From Saprospiraceae bacterium (GTDB taxonomy: Bacteria > Bacteroidota > Bacteroidia > Chitinophagales > Saprospiraceae), in the NCBI GenBank assembly GCA_016714765.1, contig JADKCF010000005.1, positions 124,001 to 188,000 of the forward strand: 64,000 nt of DNA. Reading direction: 5' to 3'. Below the pieces are notes generated by a model. The model was not told where the DNA came from, did not search any database, and saw only the letters and a list, made by a program, of their open reading frames with translations. Made by a program: the position numbers and the translations under genes. Shown here piece after piece: positions 1-8,987 of the stretch (position 1 is its first letter; every line of letters starts with the position of its first letter).

Positions 1-905
1 TCAAAACCAATATTTTCTTTTTTGTCATTAGATACTACATCCATTATAAAATAATATTCACCAAGATCGATGTCAGAAGGGATCGCAAATTTATTGTTTA
101 CACCTATAGACTGATCTTTATTAGTAAATTTAATCTCTTTGGAAAAAAGAACTTTATCATCCTTACTCACTATTTGATCCTTTGAAAGCACCATGACTAA
201 TTGTCCATTAATTTGCTTTTTAATTTCCTTTGATTTTGCTATTTCCAATTCGAAAGGTACAGGTGTTCCTGGGCGGACATTATTTATAAAAATATTGGAA
301 GGCAACGGCCTAAAAAAACGTGCTAACAACCTATAACAAGGAGAAAATAAAGCATAAGGATTAGTGATGGTTATATCAGCAGAACATGTAAGAGAAACAT
401 TGTTGGTGCTTGTGACTGTAACCGAAACTGTATTGATGCCCAAATTTGAGCAGTCAAAATGAGAAGGAGTAACCGTGTAATTGAAAGCAGGATTCACAGG
501 TCCTCTGGCAAGCATTTCTGGAGTAATGGTCAATTCTCCATCACTTCGCAATGGGTATGTACCATCACCGCACCATGCACGAATCGGTGCGCAAGGAAGT
601 GGTCCAGCAAATCTATTAACTACAGTAACATTACTAAAACAAGAGTTTATAAAAGTGCTACCATTATATTCTGAAACTATCACAGTATAAGTATTATTGA
701 CATCGGCACAATTAAAACTAGATCGACTTAATATATATCTATGTGATGGATTCATTGGTGAAGCCAATATATCGGCAGGTGTGATATACGCGGTACCGTC
801 TATCGAGATGGATAAAACTATGTCCGACTTACATGCTATTATCTGTGCTTGAATAGACATACACTGACATACAAGAAAAATAATTATAAAATAAAAAGTT
901 TTCAT
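1..905 (-). CDS. Secreted Bacteroidota repeat protein, C-terminus beyond the window
   Basis: I read this open frame by hand. It starts at ATG 905 with a signal peptide (MKTFYFIIIIFLVCQC, cleavage near IQAQ) and is still open at base 1, so about 301 residues are visible. After the signal there are two related blocks of about 75 residues. Each has a Cys near the start, a DG(T/E) then ITP motif, a Tyr-x-(L/V)-(S/T) strand, a second FxC and a closing C-x-(A/S)-(N/D)-(V/I)-T-(V/I). This is the pattern of the cysteine-bearing HYR/SprB-like repeats of Bacteroidota surface proteins. The last visible third is a beta-rich segment without that motif. No sorting domain is visible because the end is missing. 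Its promoter carries the inverted repeat shared with three other units. The function is unknown; a cell-surface or T9SS-exported adhesin is an inference. Confidence 0.7.
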   Translation of the reverse strand, partial: MKTFYFIIIFLVCQCMSIQAQIIACKSDIVLSISIDGTAYITPADILASPMNPSHRYILSRSSFNCADVNNTYTVIVSEYNGSTFINSCFSNVTVVNRFAGPLPCAPIRAWCGDGTYPLRSDGELTITPEMLARGPVNPAFNYTVTPSHFDCSNLGINTVSVTVTSTNNVSLTCSADITITNPYALFSPCYRLLARFFRPLPSNIFINNVRPGTPVPFELEIAKSKEIKKQINGQLVMVLSKDQIVSKDDKVLFSKEIKFTNKDQSIGVNNKFAIPSDIDLGEYYFIMDVVSNDKKENIGF

Positions 906-937
906 TCCAATGATTTTTATAAGGTTTAATAATAACC

Positions 938-994
938 CAAAGGTATGGGCAAAGAGCTAAACCATAAAATTTGTCTTGTCACATGATGATGTGA
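938..994 (-). promoter_or_regulatory. Promoter with shared 16-bp inverted repeat (copy 1)
   Basis: On the minus strand a TACCTTTG -7 element lies at 945-938. The inverted repeat TCACATGATGATGTGA lies at 979-994, 34 bp from the first base of the -7 element. No good -33 TTG is visible, which would fit an activator-dependent promoter. It drives the partial secreted gene starting at 905. The same 16-mer occurs at 6772, 8698 and 15376 with almost the same spacing. Confidence 0.75.
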
Positions 995-1057
995 ATGTTA
1001 AACCTGCATTATGCATTAGAACTTCGTTATGAAGCTTGGAAGGCCAATAAAATAAGT

Positions 1058-1122
1058 GATTTCTCGATTGAGTCATAGTCGCCACTATGGTGATTGAGAG
1101 AAATCGATCCGCCAATGGCGGA
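1058..1122. repeat. Structured intergenic element with nested hairpins
   Basis: Outer arms GATTTCTC (1058-1065) and GAGAAATC (1098-1105) enclose CATAGT-cgcc-ACTATG (1074-1089). A second hairpin TCCGCC-aat-GGCGGA follows at 1108-1122. There is no strong T run, so it is not a classical terminator. It may be a dispersed repeat or a folded RNA end of the NIPSNAP gene transcript. The rest of 995-1335 shows nothing I can name. Confidence 0.45.
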
Positions 1123-1335
1123 GTCTTATTTTGAAGGCTTTTCATGCTGGAATAGATTTTCTATTGCATAATGCAGGTTATAGCTTAGGGAAAATGGTAG
1201 AAATTTTGTTGAGTATAATCTTACCTGTTGACATATTAAAAGTATAAAATTAAAATAAACTTGATTCCATAATATTTGAAATCAATGAATCATGGCATCT
1301 TTTAATATGAATTCAATTTTCTATTTTATGTAGGG

Positions 1336-2106
1336 TTAAATGTCTGAATATTCTGTAGGACAAATAAAATAAATGGTATTTTTTGATACATTGTTCTTAT
1401 AATCGGGGTCAGCGATAAGTTTTATCCATTCTGGTGATTGCACAAAATCTTTCCAATGCGCATCTCTTGATGTTTTATTATCAAAAGTGGTCATGTACAT
1501 CAAATTGGGCATATGGCTACCTGAAATAACTTCCCCATAAAACACTGCATTAAATCCAAGTCTTGAAAACAATGCTACTTCACCACCAGCATTGAACATT
1601 TTGACTTTATTTTCATATATCTTTTCTGTATGTCCTTCATAACTACGCAACTCGTATATCCTTTCGCTTTTGGGTCCTTGCAATTTAGGCAATGTAAGTT
1701 TAGGAGCATCTGAAAAAGCTTCTAAAACAATATTTTCAAAACGTGAATATGGCGGGTTTGTATACTCTGCATCAATGTAATCTTTTCCAGCCATAAGATA
1801 AGCGGCGTCTTTATTAAGTTTTTTCGGAATGGCCAGTAATTGGTTTATGTCCTTGACTGGTGTCAGTACATAAATCAACTTTCCATAAGACAGCGTATCA
1901 CTTGCTATAGGTTTGAATACACCTATAGACTTTATACCCATTCTGTGCAACGATGGAATATAAGCATCTTTAAGATATGCATCCAAGCGCATTTCCTGTT
2001 CTTTGTTATCGAGATGGTAGATTTTGATCTGAAAAAATTCTCTCTTCGCTGGACTGACAAAGGTGGTAAACCCAACTAATATTACAAGTACCGTTTTAAA
2101 AAACAT
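1336..2106 (-). CDS. NIPSNAP-family-like secreted protein
   Basis: A protein of about 256 residues. I chose ATG 2106 rather than the longer frame to 2223 because the translation then begins with a clean signal peptide (MFFKTVLVILVGFTTFVSPA) and because the -7 promoter element at 2157-2164 lies inside the longer frame. The body has two halves of ferredoxin-like alpha/beta type, the second starting with the NIPSNAP hallmark YELRSYEGHTEK and ending with a W-x-x-F-x-x-S-P-E-W motif. Proteins with this layout are usually two tandem NIPSNAP/dimeric alpha-beta barrel domains, often annotated only by family. Substrate and role are unknown. It is transcribed alone and lacks the shared inverted repeat, unlike its neighbours. 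Confidence 0.7.
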   Translation of the reverse strand: MFFKTVLVILVGFTTFVSPAKREFFQIKIYHLDNKEQEMRLDAYLKDAYIPSLHRMGIKSIGVFKPIASDTLSYGKLIYVLTPVKDINQLLAIPKKLNKDAAYLMAGKDYIDAEYTNPPYSRFENIVLEAFSDAPKLTLPKLQGPKSERIYELRSYEGHTEKIYENKVKMFNAGGEVALFSRLGFNAVFYGEVISGSHMPNLMYMTTFDNKTSRDAHWKDFVQSPEWIKLIADPDYKNNVSKNTIYFICPTEYSDI

Positions 2107-2156
2107 TGGGTTACATTTTAAATTGTGGTCAATAAATATAGAAGTTGTACAAAAGA

Positions 2157-2164
2157 CAAAAGTA
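2157..2164 (-). promoter_or_regulatory. -7 promoter element of the NIPSNAP gene
   Basis: TACTTTTG on the minus strand fits the Bacteroidota TAnnTTTG consensus. It lies about 50 bp upstream of ATG 2106 and supports that start over the one at 2223. Confidence 0.5.
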
Positions 2165-2223
2165 AGTTTTCTTTTTAATAAAATGTGTTCAGCAATTATA
2201 CTTTTATCAAACTTTGCTAGCAC

Positions 2224-3002
2224 AAGTTTGCAATTTGTGCCTTTTGTACCTCAATATACTTCGTAGAAAATTCGTTTTCGTTATACTCATCCCCCACCTT
2301 CTCTTAAAAAGAAGGGGGAATAATGCAGTGGAATTTTGTCATTACAATAACAGAAGTCTGCGCGCTTGACCGTCATGCGCAGGGCCGCGGCCCCCTTTTC
2401 CCCGTGTTCCTCCCTTTCTTTTTTTTGGGGCTGTTGGTGGTGGTGGTTTTGTTTTTTCTTTTACTTTCGGTCTGTAGCGATGTCGGGCGTCCGCCGCGCC
2501 TTTCAAATTCAAGTATGTTTTGACTTAATGCAATATCACCATTTAATGCTTAGAGTGGTTGCACCCAATCCCAAATTCCTCCCATCCACAATTAGGAATT
2601 TGGTTTGCACCGGGGGGTACACCATTTTATTTGTCACTGACAATCACATCAATTTAGCAAGATTGGCCAAGTTCATCCCAATAAAGGCTGTATCCAATCC
2701 AAAATCCCTTTTGCACTTAAATGCATCATATGATCGTGTCTAAAAATCGGAATTTGACTTGGGAGTTTATATGAGCCATACTCTCCATCCAATTTTTCTG
2801 TGAAAAGCAAAATCAATCTCATTTCGTTGTGCAAATATGGTGGCTTGTTGTTTGGGATAAAATCAATTCCTTTGTCCATGTGGCCGTTGATGACTGGCAA
2901 ATGGTGGCGTAAAAGTGGAGGTTCTGGTTCAACCTGCGCCCATCATATCCACAATAAAGCTTTACCTGGATGCTAAATTATACGACGGAAATCACTCAAT
3001 TC
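2224..3002. other. Long intergenic stretch with a GC-rich island
   Basis: I see no convincing gene here. The centre (about 2360-2510) is a GC-rich island unlike the AT-rich surroundings: GCGC-rich and CCGCGG-rich sequence, poly-pyrimidine tracts and a GGTGGTGGTGG run, ending in CGGGCGTCCGCCGCGCC. Flanking it are a C-rich and G-rich pair around 2290-2320 and a low-complexity stretch to 2740. The open frames here (for example 2366-2743 plus, 2673-2900 minus) have no recognisable features and biased composition. The island has the character of a dispersed genomic repeat, but no second copy lies in this window. Confidence 0.4.
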
Positions 3003-3449
3003 TTAAAATTTCCCTTCAGTAATAGTCAACACTTCTCCAGCAGTACTTTTTACCGATCCAGAAAAGGTACCATGTGCTTTTTTGGAAGTTCCAGATCCTT
3101 CGATGCTTGTGATTTTGAACTTAATTTCATTACCTCCAGCACTAAAAACGACCTTGTCTTTTCGGGAATAAAAAGCCCCAGTGAAATTGGCACCTTGTGA
3201 TGTAGGATAATCTCCTGTACCCGTAAAATCTTCTATTGTAAATCCAAAACTTTCAGGAGCGGAATTAAATGATTGCACCACAAGATTGTCTGTGGTTTCA
3301 TCTATCATGTTACCAATGATACTTCCAGACCATTGTGTGCCATTGATTTTCATGGATAGACTAGCTGTACCTGGCACCACACTAGTATCATCATCTTTGC
3401 TACAAGAAACCATAAGAAGAACGAAAGAAAAGATTAAAACATTTTTCAT
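3003..3449 (-). CDS. Small lipoprotein (DUF6252-like)
   Basis: 148 residues starting with a lipoprotein signal peptide whose lipobox LMVSC puts the acylated Cys near residue 16, followed by an acidic SKDDD linker. The rest is a small beta-sandwich-like domain with K-I-N-G-T-Q-W near its start and a G-T-F-S-G-x-V-K motif near its end. This resembles the small Bacteroidota lipoproteins grouped in DUF6252, but the family name is from memory. It starts 17 bp after the stop of the collagen-like gene, so it is the last gene of a three-gene operon with two secreted proteins and is probably a membrane-anchored partner of them. Confidence 0.65.
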   Translation of the reverse strand: MKNVLIFSFVLLMVSCSKDDDTSVVPGTASLSMKINGTQWSGSIIGNMIDETTDNLVVQSFNSAPESFGFTIEDFTGTGDYPTSQGANFTGAFYSRKDKVVFSAGGNEIKFKITSIEGSGTSKKAHGTFSGSVKSTAGEVLTITEGKF

Positions 3450-3466
3450 TATTTATGTATTTATTT

Positions 3467-6175
3467 TTATTGTTTGATAATTAAGATATTAAATTTTTCA
3501 CCTATTGGCATGGCTCCTACATCTTCTCTATAAATGTTCCAAACAGTGCCATCCCACCATACACCTACAGCACTTGGTACATAACTGCTTTGATAGACAC
3601 GAGTTACAAAGATCATATCTGTTGAGCTCATTCCCGCATAATTCAATTTTGTCAAATTTGATGAGGTATTAGTTGCAGATGTTGTATGTACATAAGCAGT
3701 TTTGGTTGGGGCACTTTGGTTAACTTTTATATAACCATTTTGAAGCTCCAAAGCAGTACCTCCAGCCACAGATAAATGTTGCAATTTAAGAATCGGCTTA
3801 GTCGGAGATGATCCAATAAATTCATTGGTAGGGGCTGTAACAATCATGCCTACTCTTGATCCTTCTACATTTAGTCCTTCTGCAGCTTTAAACTCGCCAC
3901 CTATTCCTAAGTCTCCCACTGCAGTTCCTTTGACACCTATAGAAATATTTGTCGGATTTGACTCAGCGTGGCCCATTACACCTACTCGATCGCCTTGTCC
4001 CTCGCCTTCACCATAGACGCCAATACTTGTTGTAGCTGTTCCTTCCGTATTGCTACGACCTACTACACCTATACCATAAGCATTGCCATCAATGCCTGCA
4101 TGGGTATCATTACTGACAGCCATCAATCCTACACTCGAATGCGATTGAAAATATCCTGCCATAGGTCTATCTTGATGGCCGTAGATTTTAGGATAAGTTC
4201 TGAGGTCAAGTAAATAGGTCGAAGCTGGATTTATTTTTGATTCAGCAATGATACCCTTATTTCCTCCTTCACAAAGTCCTCCAAAACCAAAACCTTTGTA
4301 TTCTCTAATGGTAGCTCCTGCTGGCAAAGAAATACCTTTTACACCTATACCTTCAAAGCTGCCTATACCATCATAACTTCCATGTACACCTGTGATCCCA
4401 TTTGATGCAAATGTTGCAGAGCCCAATACTCCTGTATTTTTCCCTAGACCTACCACACCTGTACCACCTGTAAAATATCCTGCAACGCCTATATCTAAAG
4501 ACGTAGCTATGATTCCATTCAAGTCACCATTGGCATCGATAGCCGTATTGCCCGCATTGATTTTGATACCAATACCAGAATCGGTAAAAGGTCTGTTGTT
4601 GATATCCAATGCAATAGGGTCAGTAAATGTGGTAGCACTACCTTGAATTTGTATTTTCACGGCCTTAGATCCATCGGTGATATTTTGGGTAATAAAACTA
4701 GCCGTAGTATTCGCATTTTGTCCAGCGACAGTCAGTACTGTATTATCCAAAACAGCTATACTTCCGGGCTCAGAACTGATTAAAACTTGTGAATGCGTAT
4801 CTTTATTTTGGAGCATGGATGGGCGTAACACATTGGTTTGCCAGTTGGAACTACCACCACCAGCAGTAGGTGCCTGCCATGTGGCTAAGCCTGATGCATC
4901 GGATGTCAATACTTTGCCAGCACCAGGAGTACCACCTGATATTTTAACTTGTCCATTGACTTCAAGTTTTGCTGTGGGCGTAGGTGTGCCGATTCCAACA
5001 TTTCCGTTTTCAGTGATCAAAGCATTGCCCGATGCGGAAGTAAAGTAAGCAGCGTCCCCTGTATTTGATCTGAAAAAACCTGCAAGCCCAGTTCCAGTTG
5101 TTTCAAAGTAACCAGCTATGGAGTTTCCATTACCTTTTCCTTCAATACCTTTGGACCCATTATAACCCACACCTGTCACTCCTGCATATCCAGTTCCAGC
5201 GGATGACGATCCCAATATTCCAGAAGAAACATCAGATGACCCACTTATACCTACACCAGCTAACCCAGAACCTACAGCAATATTTCCGTATATACCTGAA
5301 ATAGCTGCTCTACCATTTCCAGTTTGTGTGATTTGAAACACAGGGTTAAGTCCTGAAGTATTCGCACTTCCAGTATATGGTAATGAAAAAGCACTACCAG
5401 GATCTCCTTTGTCCCCTTTATCCCCTTTAGGACCTGTAAGACCTGTCGCACCTACGTTACCTGTATCTCCTTTGTCACCCTTTGGACCTGTCAATCCTTG
5501 GACACCCTGGATGCCTTGATCCCCTTTTGGTCCTTTGATTTGACCAACATTTGTCCACGCACTTCCTGACCAAACATGGCCATTACCATCATTTTGGGTA
5601 ATGTACATATCACCTGTCAATCCAGCATATGGTATTGGTAATGAAGAAGCATCAGGCAAAGAACCTACAATCTTTACACCACTGCCTGCATCCCCTTTAT
5701 CACCTTTGGGTCCTGCATTTCCAATATCTCCTTTGTCGCCCTTTGGACCTGCAACACCTTGGATACCTTGGTCACCTTTCGGACCCGGTAAGCCAGTGTC
5801 TCCCTTAGGACCTGTTCCAGATGGGTTGATCGGGCTGATGCCTATTTCCCCATAATTGGTGCCGCCATCATTGCTACATTCTACTAAAAGAAATCGTTTT
5901 GTTCCGAAATCAACATTTGCAAAAATACCCGTCACCGGCGTGCCTTGACCTACTGTCACACTTAGCCAACCGTAGGCATCCGTGGTAGGATTTTGTGTTT
6001 CTCGGTAAAGCACACCCGACGTTTCGGTTTCGAGAATGGTAAAACGAAGATATACTGGCGTACTCACTTGAGGATTTCCACCTGCATTTCTGACGATGGT
6101 TTGATAATTAAATGATTGTCCATAAGAAATAATGGAAAAGCATACAAATAGTAAACAGTGAAATAAATTTTTCAT
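3467..6175 (-). CDS. Giant collagen-like, phage-fibre-like surface protein
   Basis: 902 residues. A signal peptide (cleavage about residue 19, ISYGQ) is followed by an N-terminal beta domain. Then come two collagen-like Gly-X-Y blocks (about residues 120-166 and 215-260, rich in GPKGD), separated by a short globular insert that contains two Trp residues. The middle (about 270-790) is built from repeats of the GVxGxSxxG and GIGVxG type, as in trimeric phage tail fibres. The C-terminus carries a compact domain with VGVWWDGTVWNIYRED then AMPIGEKFNI. There is no classical T9SS sorting tail. Collagen plus fibre repeats predict a long trimeric rod on the surface. It starts 2 bp after the stop of the T9SS gene at 6178-6693, so the two are in one operon and are probably co-regulated through the box at 6772. 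Confidence 0.75.
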   Translation of the reverse strand: MKNLFHCLLFVCFSIISYGQSFNYQTIVRNAGGNPQVSTPVYLRFTILETETSGVLYRETQNPTTDAYGWLSVTVGQGTPVTGIFANVDFGTKRFLLVECSNDGGTNYGEIGISPINPSGTGPKGDTGLPGPKGDQGIQGVAGPKGDKGDIGNAGPKGDKGDAGSGVKIVGSLPDASSLPIPYAGLTGDMYITQNDGNGHVWSGSAWTNVGQIKGPKGDQGIQGVQGLTGPKGDKGDTGNVGATGLTGPKGDKGDKGDPGSAFSLPYTGSANTSGLNPVFQITQTGNGRAAISGIYGNIAVGSGLAGVGISGSSDVSSGILGSSSAGTGYAGVTGVGYNGSKGIEGKGNGNSIAGYFETTGTGLAGFFRSNTGDAAYFTSASGNALITENGNVGIGTPTPTAKLEVNGQVKISGGTPGAGKVLTSDASGLATWQAPTAGGGSSNWQTNVLRPSMLQNKDTHSQVLISSEPGSIAVLDNTVLTVAGQNANTTASFITQNITDGSKAVKIQIQGSATTFTDPIALDINNRPFTDSGIGIKINAGNTAIDANGDLNGIIATSLDIGVAGYFTGGTGVVGLGKNTGVLGSATFASNGITGVHGSYDGIGSFEGIGVKGISLPAGATIREYKGFGFGGLCEGGNKGIIAESKINPASTYLLDLRTYPKIYGHQDRPMAGYFQSHSSVGLMAVSNDTHAGIDGNAYGIGVVGRSNTEGTATTSIGVYGEGEGQGDRVGVMGHAESNPTNISIGVKGTAVGDLGIGGEFKAAEGLNVEGSRVGMIVTAPTNEFIGSSPTKPILKLQHLSVAGGTALELQNGYIKVNQSAPTKTAYVHTTSATNTSSNLTKLNYAGMSSTDMIFVTRVYQSSYVPSAVGVWWDGTVWNIYREDVGAMPIGEKFNILIIKQ

Positions 6176-6177
6176 TA

Positions 6178-6693
6178 TTATTGTTTTATGAATTTAGTAA
6201 TAAAAGTTTTGTTAGAGGGTGTTATGGTTTTTAGGATATAATATCCTGGTAAGAGCCGGTGGATGTCAATAGTACTTTGTGAATTTTCTGCTATAGAAGA
6301 TCTAGCAATTAATTGTCCCAACTGTGTGAATATTAAAACTTCCGCAGGTTCATTATTTGGCCATTCGATGGTGATAACTTCAAAGGCAGGGTTTGGGTAG
6401 ATAAGAACAGTGAATACACTTTCGTCATTAGTAGCCGTAGATAACACACGATCTGTCAATGGTGATGTAAAATACAAACCACCGCTTCCACCATATATAG
6501 GCAAGGTCACACCTACTAAGTTCTGCGTTCTATTGTCTCCACAGTCTCCTGTAAAGTAGGTTGTGGTAATTACTGGGCTGTACAGACATTGGGCTTTTAT
6601 GTTATTTTGAACAACTATAATAACCATACTAATTACCAACAAATGCAGCGCCTTTCTTTGACTAGTTTGTGTCCAATATTTTAGTAAGATCAT
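6178..6693 (-). CDS. T9SS C-terminal sorting-domain protein
   Basis: 171 residues. The N-terminal hydrophobic segment (about 15-34, LHLLVISMVIIVVQNNIKAQ) is a signal peptide. After a short Cys-containing segment the C-terminal 80 residues form a type A sorting domain: IYPNPAFEVITIEW, then V-L-I-F-T-Q-L-G-Q-L-I, and finally LLPGYYILKTITPSNKTFITKFIKQ-like strands. Proteins with this tail are exported and anchored by the T9SS, whose core genes lie at 53.7-59.4 kb. Nearly the whole protein is a targeting domain, so it may be a short carrier. It is the first gene of the operon with the collagen-like protein and lipoprotein. Confidence 0.8.
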   Translation of the reverse strand: MILLKYWTQTSQRKALHLLVISMVIIVVQNNIKAQCLYSPVITTTYFTGDCGDNRTQNLVGVTLPIYGGSGGLYFTSPLTDRVLSTATNDESVFTVLIYPNPAFEVITIEWPNNEPAEVLIFTQLGQLIARSSIAENSQSTIDIHRLLPGYYILKTITPSNKTFITKFIKQ

Positions 6694-6730
6694 TTTTTAG
6701 GGTTTAAATGATGGATCAAAATTGATAATG

Positions 6731-6787
6731 CAAAGGTATGTTGAATCTGTATCGCTTGGAAAAAAGGGGTGTCACATGATGATGTGA
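6731..6787 (-). promoter_or_regulatory. Promoter with shared 16-bp inverted repeat (copy 2)
   Basis: The -7 element TACCTTTG is on the minus strand at 6738-6731. TCACATGATGATGTGA is at 6772-6787, 34 bp away, the same spacing as copy 1. It serves the operon starting at 6693. Confidence 0.75.
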
Positions 6788-6842
6788 GATTTGACTTTTA
6801 GATTAAGTTTAACCTAAAAACTAAAATTGAAATGAAGATTGC

Positions 6843-8626
6843 CTATTCTTCATAAGTGATTAATATTCTCAAATTTCTCCCAGCTATCTCAGTGCCGTTA
6901 ATGTTATAAATAATTATGTCGCCATCTAATAATTCATACTGATAGTTTAAGCCACTTAAAGATGTAAAATTAGGTGGTACTACCCGAGTTGGACTTGCAG
7001 GAAAACCTTCTAATTGCCACTCCATCAATATTTCAATTTCTAGTATTTTTGCAGCATTTAATCCATGAGCAATTGTCTTATTGTCATTTAACGCTGGCCC
7101 TGTATTGACGATTTTTTTCATCTTGATAGAAGGGACATCTGATGCATATCCTCCCAACTTTGAGAATCCTTGTACAACTGCATTATTTCTAACTACGGTC
7201 TTACCATTTAGCAATAAACTATCTGCTGCAAAGTCACCATATATAAGCGAATTATTTTTGTCGGCATTCGAGTTTTCGATGTATAATTTATTTGAACTTG
7301 CTCCGACAGACCCAGCTCTATTGCCTATAAAAACATTGCCGTTACCAGTCGTATTGCTAGCTCCAGCATGCGCACCTATGGCCACATTATTGCTACCTGT
7401 ACTATTATTTATAAGTGTACTGTCGCCAAGTGCTGCATTTTTTGATCCATAAACATTTACGCCTCCGCTATTTGCACCTATCAATACATTTCTATTTCCT
7501 AGGTAAGAGTTGATATTTCTATACCCTATAATTACGTTCTCTGCTATACTATCATTAAGTCCGAAAAAAAATGCATTTGCTTGGCCTATTAACACATTCC
7601 GTGAACCTTTTGATATATTTCCTACTGAACCAACACCCACATTTTCACTTCCATTTATTAGATTTCTAAAAGATGAATAAGCAATATTATCATTTCCTTT
7701 TATTAAATTTGATAATACTCTATTACCTACACCATGATTTCCTATTGGGTTGATGGCTTTTTCCAAAACATAGTTTCCTATAGCCATATTGACCTGTCCA
7801 ATGACATTTGTTTTTAATGTATTTTTTCCAATACCAAAATTATTTGTACCATCGACATTATTATTATTGACAAAACCTGTATTTAATAATGAGCTATCCC
7901 CAATGGCAAAATTACCTTCGGCCCTGACATTTTTGGATAATGCATCTCTACCTATTGCAATGAGACCGTTTGCAATGGTATCAGAATTTGCTGACCTCGC
8001 ACCTATGACTATCGCTCCTGAACCTTTCCGATTGCGTTGGAGGGATTTATAACCTATCACAGTATTATCAACTGCACCAGGCAATTGATCATACATTGAG
8101 ACATATCCAAAACTTGTATTTCCACTCAGATCGATTAAACCAGCTTTATTATTACTGACTCTGAAATTCAGTGGTTTGTTGTCTGTAGTGCCTATAAAAT
8201 CAGTAGCAATATTGGTACCTGAATTGCCCGTTAAGGACCAAGCTGGAGAAGCACTTGCACTTAAAGATGAATATCCCCCGGGCGTTCGACATATAAATTC
8301 TTTGATTTCATTTTGTGGAATTTGATAGCTACCAAAAGTGGCAATGTAGGCACTAATATTTTGAATTACCAATCTTTTGCCATCAATATACTCAGATGCA
8401 ACTACCGTTATCGGTCCAGTGACACTTACATTACTAATGATTACATAAGATGCATTTAAGGAATATTTACATTGTTCATAAAAGGGTCTATGACGACACT
8501 CCTATGGGCAAATGCTCCACTGATATCTAGGGAAACTTGTGGGTCAGTATTATTTATTCCGACGTGTTGCCCAAATACATTTGATATGAACATGCATAAT
8601 ATTGCAACTATACTTAACTGTTTCAT
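6843..8626 (-). CDS. YadA-head-like surface fibre protein, split by one frameshift
   Basis: Two frames make one gene. The first begins at ATG 8626 (signal peptide MKQLSIVAILCMFISNVFGQ, then the typical HVGINNTDPQ) and hits TAA at 8458-8456. Reading on in the next frame gives LNASYVIISNVSVTGPITVV and joins the long frame down to 6843. Adding one T at CCTTAAATG makes NIPLNASYV, restoring the join. The downstream part (about residues 120-400) contains many head repeats of the form N-(V/N)-(A/V)-I-G-x-x-(A/S)-(L/G), as in trimeric autotransporter heads. The last 100 residues are a globular domain. I chose ATG 8626 rather than 8659 because 8657-8664 is the -7 element. The gap may be a real inactivation or a sequencing error; it is not in a long homopolymer. 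Confidence 0.7.
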
Positions 8627-8656
8627 GGCTATTTTTTTTGATAAAAATTGATAACA

Positions 8657-8713
8657 CAAAAGTATATCTGGTGGATACTTTTATCAAATTTTGCCTGTCA
8701 CATGATGATGTGA
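8657..8713 (-). promoter_or_regulatory. Promoter with shared 16-bp inverted repeat (copy 3)
   Basis: The -7 element TACTTTTG is at 8664-8657 (minus) and TCACATGATGATGTGA at 8698-8713, again 34 bp apart. A TTTG about 20 bp upstream of the -7 element could act as the -33 region. It serves the YadA-head-like gene starting at 8626. Confidence 0.75.
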
Positions 8714-8987
8714 GAATGTACTGATCACAAAAGAATATAACTGTGGGTAGTATAACAGGATATACACATTCCGATTGTATTACGCTCAACCTATATGGTG
8801 GGATATAGTGGATGGGTTGTAATAGGTTTTAGTTAGTCATGCTGATTTCCATAACTTTCTATTTTATAAGTTGGCAAAAAAGTGGTGGAGAATGTCTTTT
8901 GGTGACAAAACCCAGCCGCTCTTATAATATTTACGATCTATTTGTTATATGCATGTTTTCTTGAAGTTTTAATATCAGAAATCTAGG
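8714..8987. other. Intergenic stretch with no recognised feature
   Basis: Between the third box and the stop of the sortilin-like gene I see only AT-rich sequence, with no open frame with a plausible start and no clear hairpin. Confidence 0.4.

Noticed and set aside
979..994. CRP/FNR-type site
   Set aside because: The half-sites are in reverse order (TCACAT...ATGTGA), whereas CRP sites read TGTGA-N6-TCACA. No CRP gene is in the window.
957..1145. Minus-strand open frame of 62 codons
   Set aside because: It covers the regulatory box and the hairpins and has no signal or motif.
2366..2900. Open frames on both strands in the GC-rich island
   Set aside because: Low-complexity translation with no family likeness, and no promoter or start support.
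3825..5855. Several plus-strand open frames inside the collagen-like gene
   Set aside because: They are antisense shadows of Gly-Pro repeats of the minus-strand gene.
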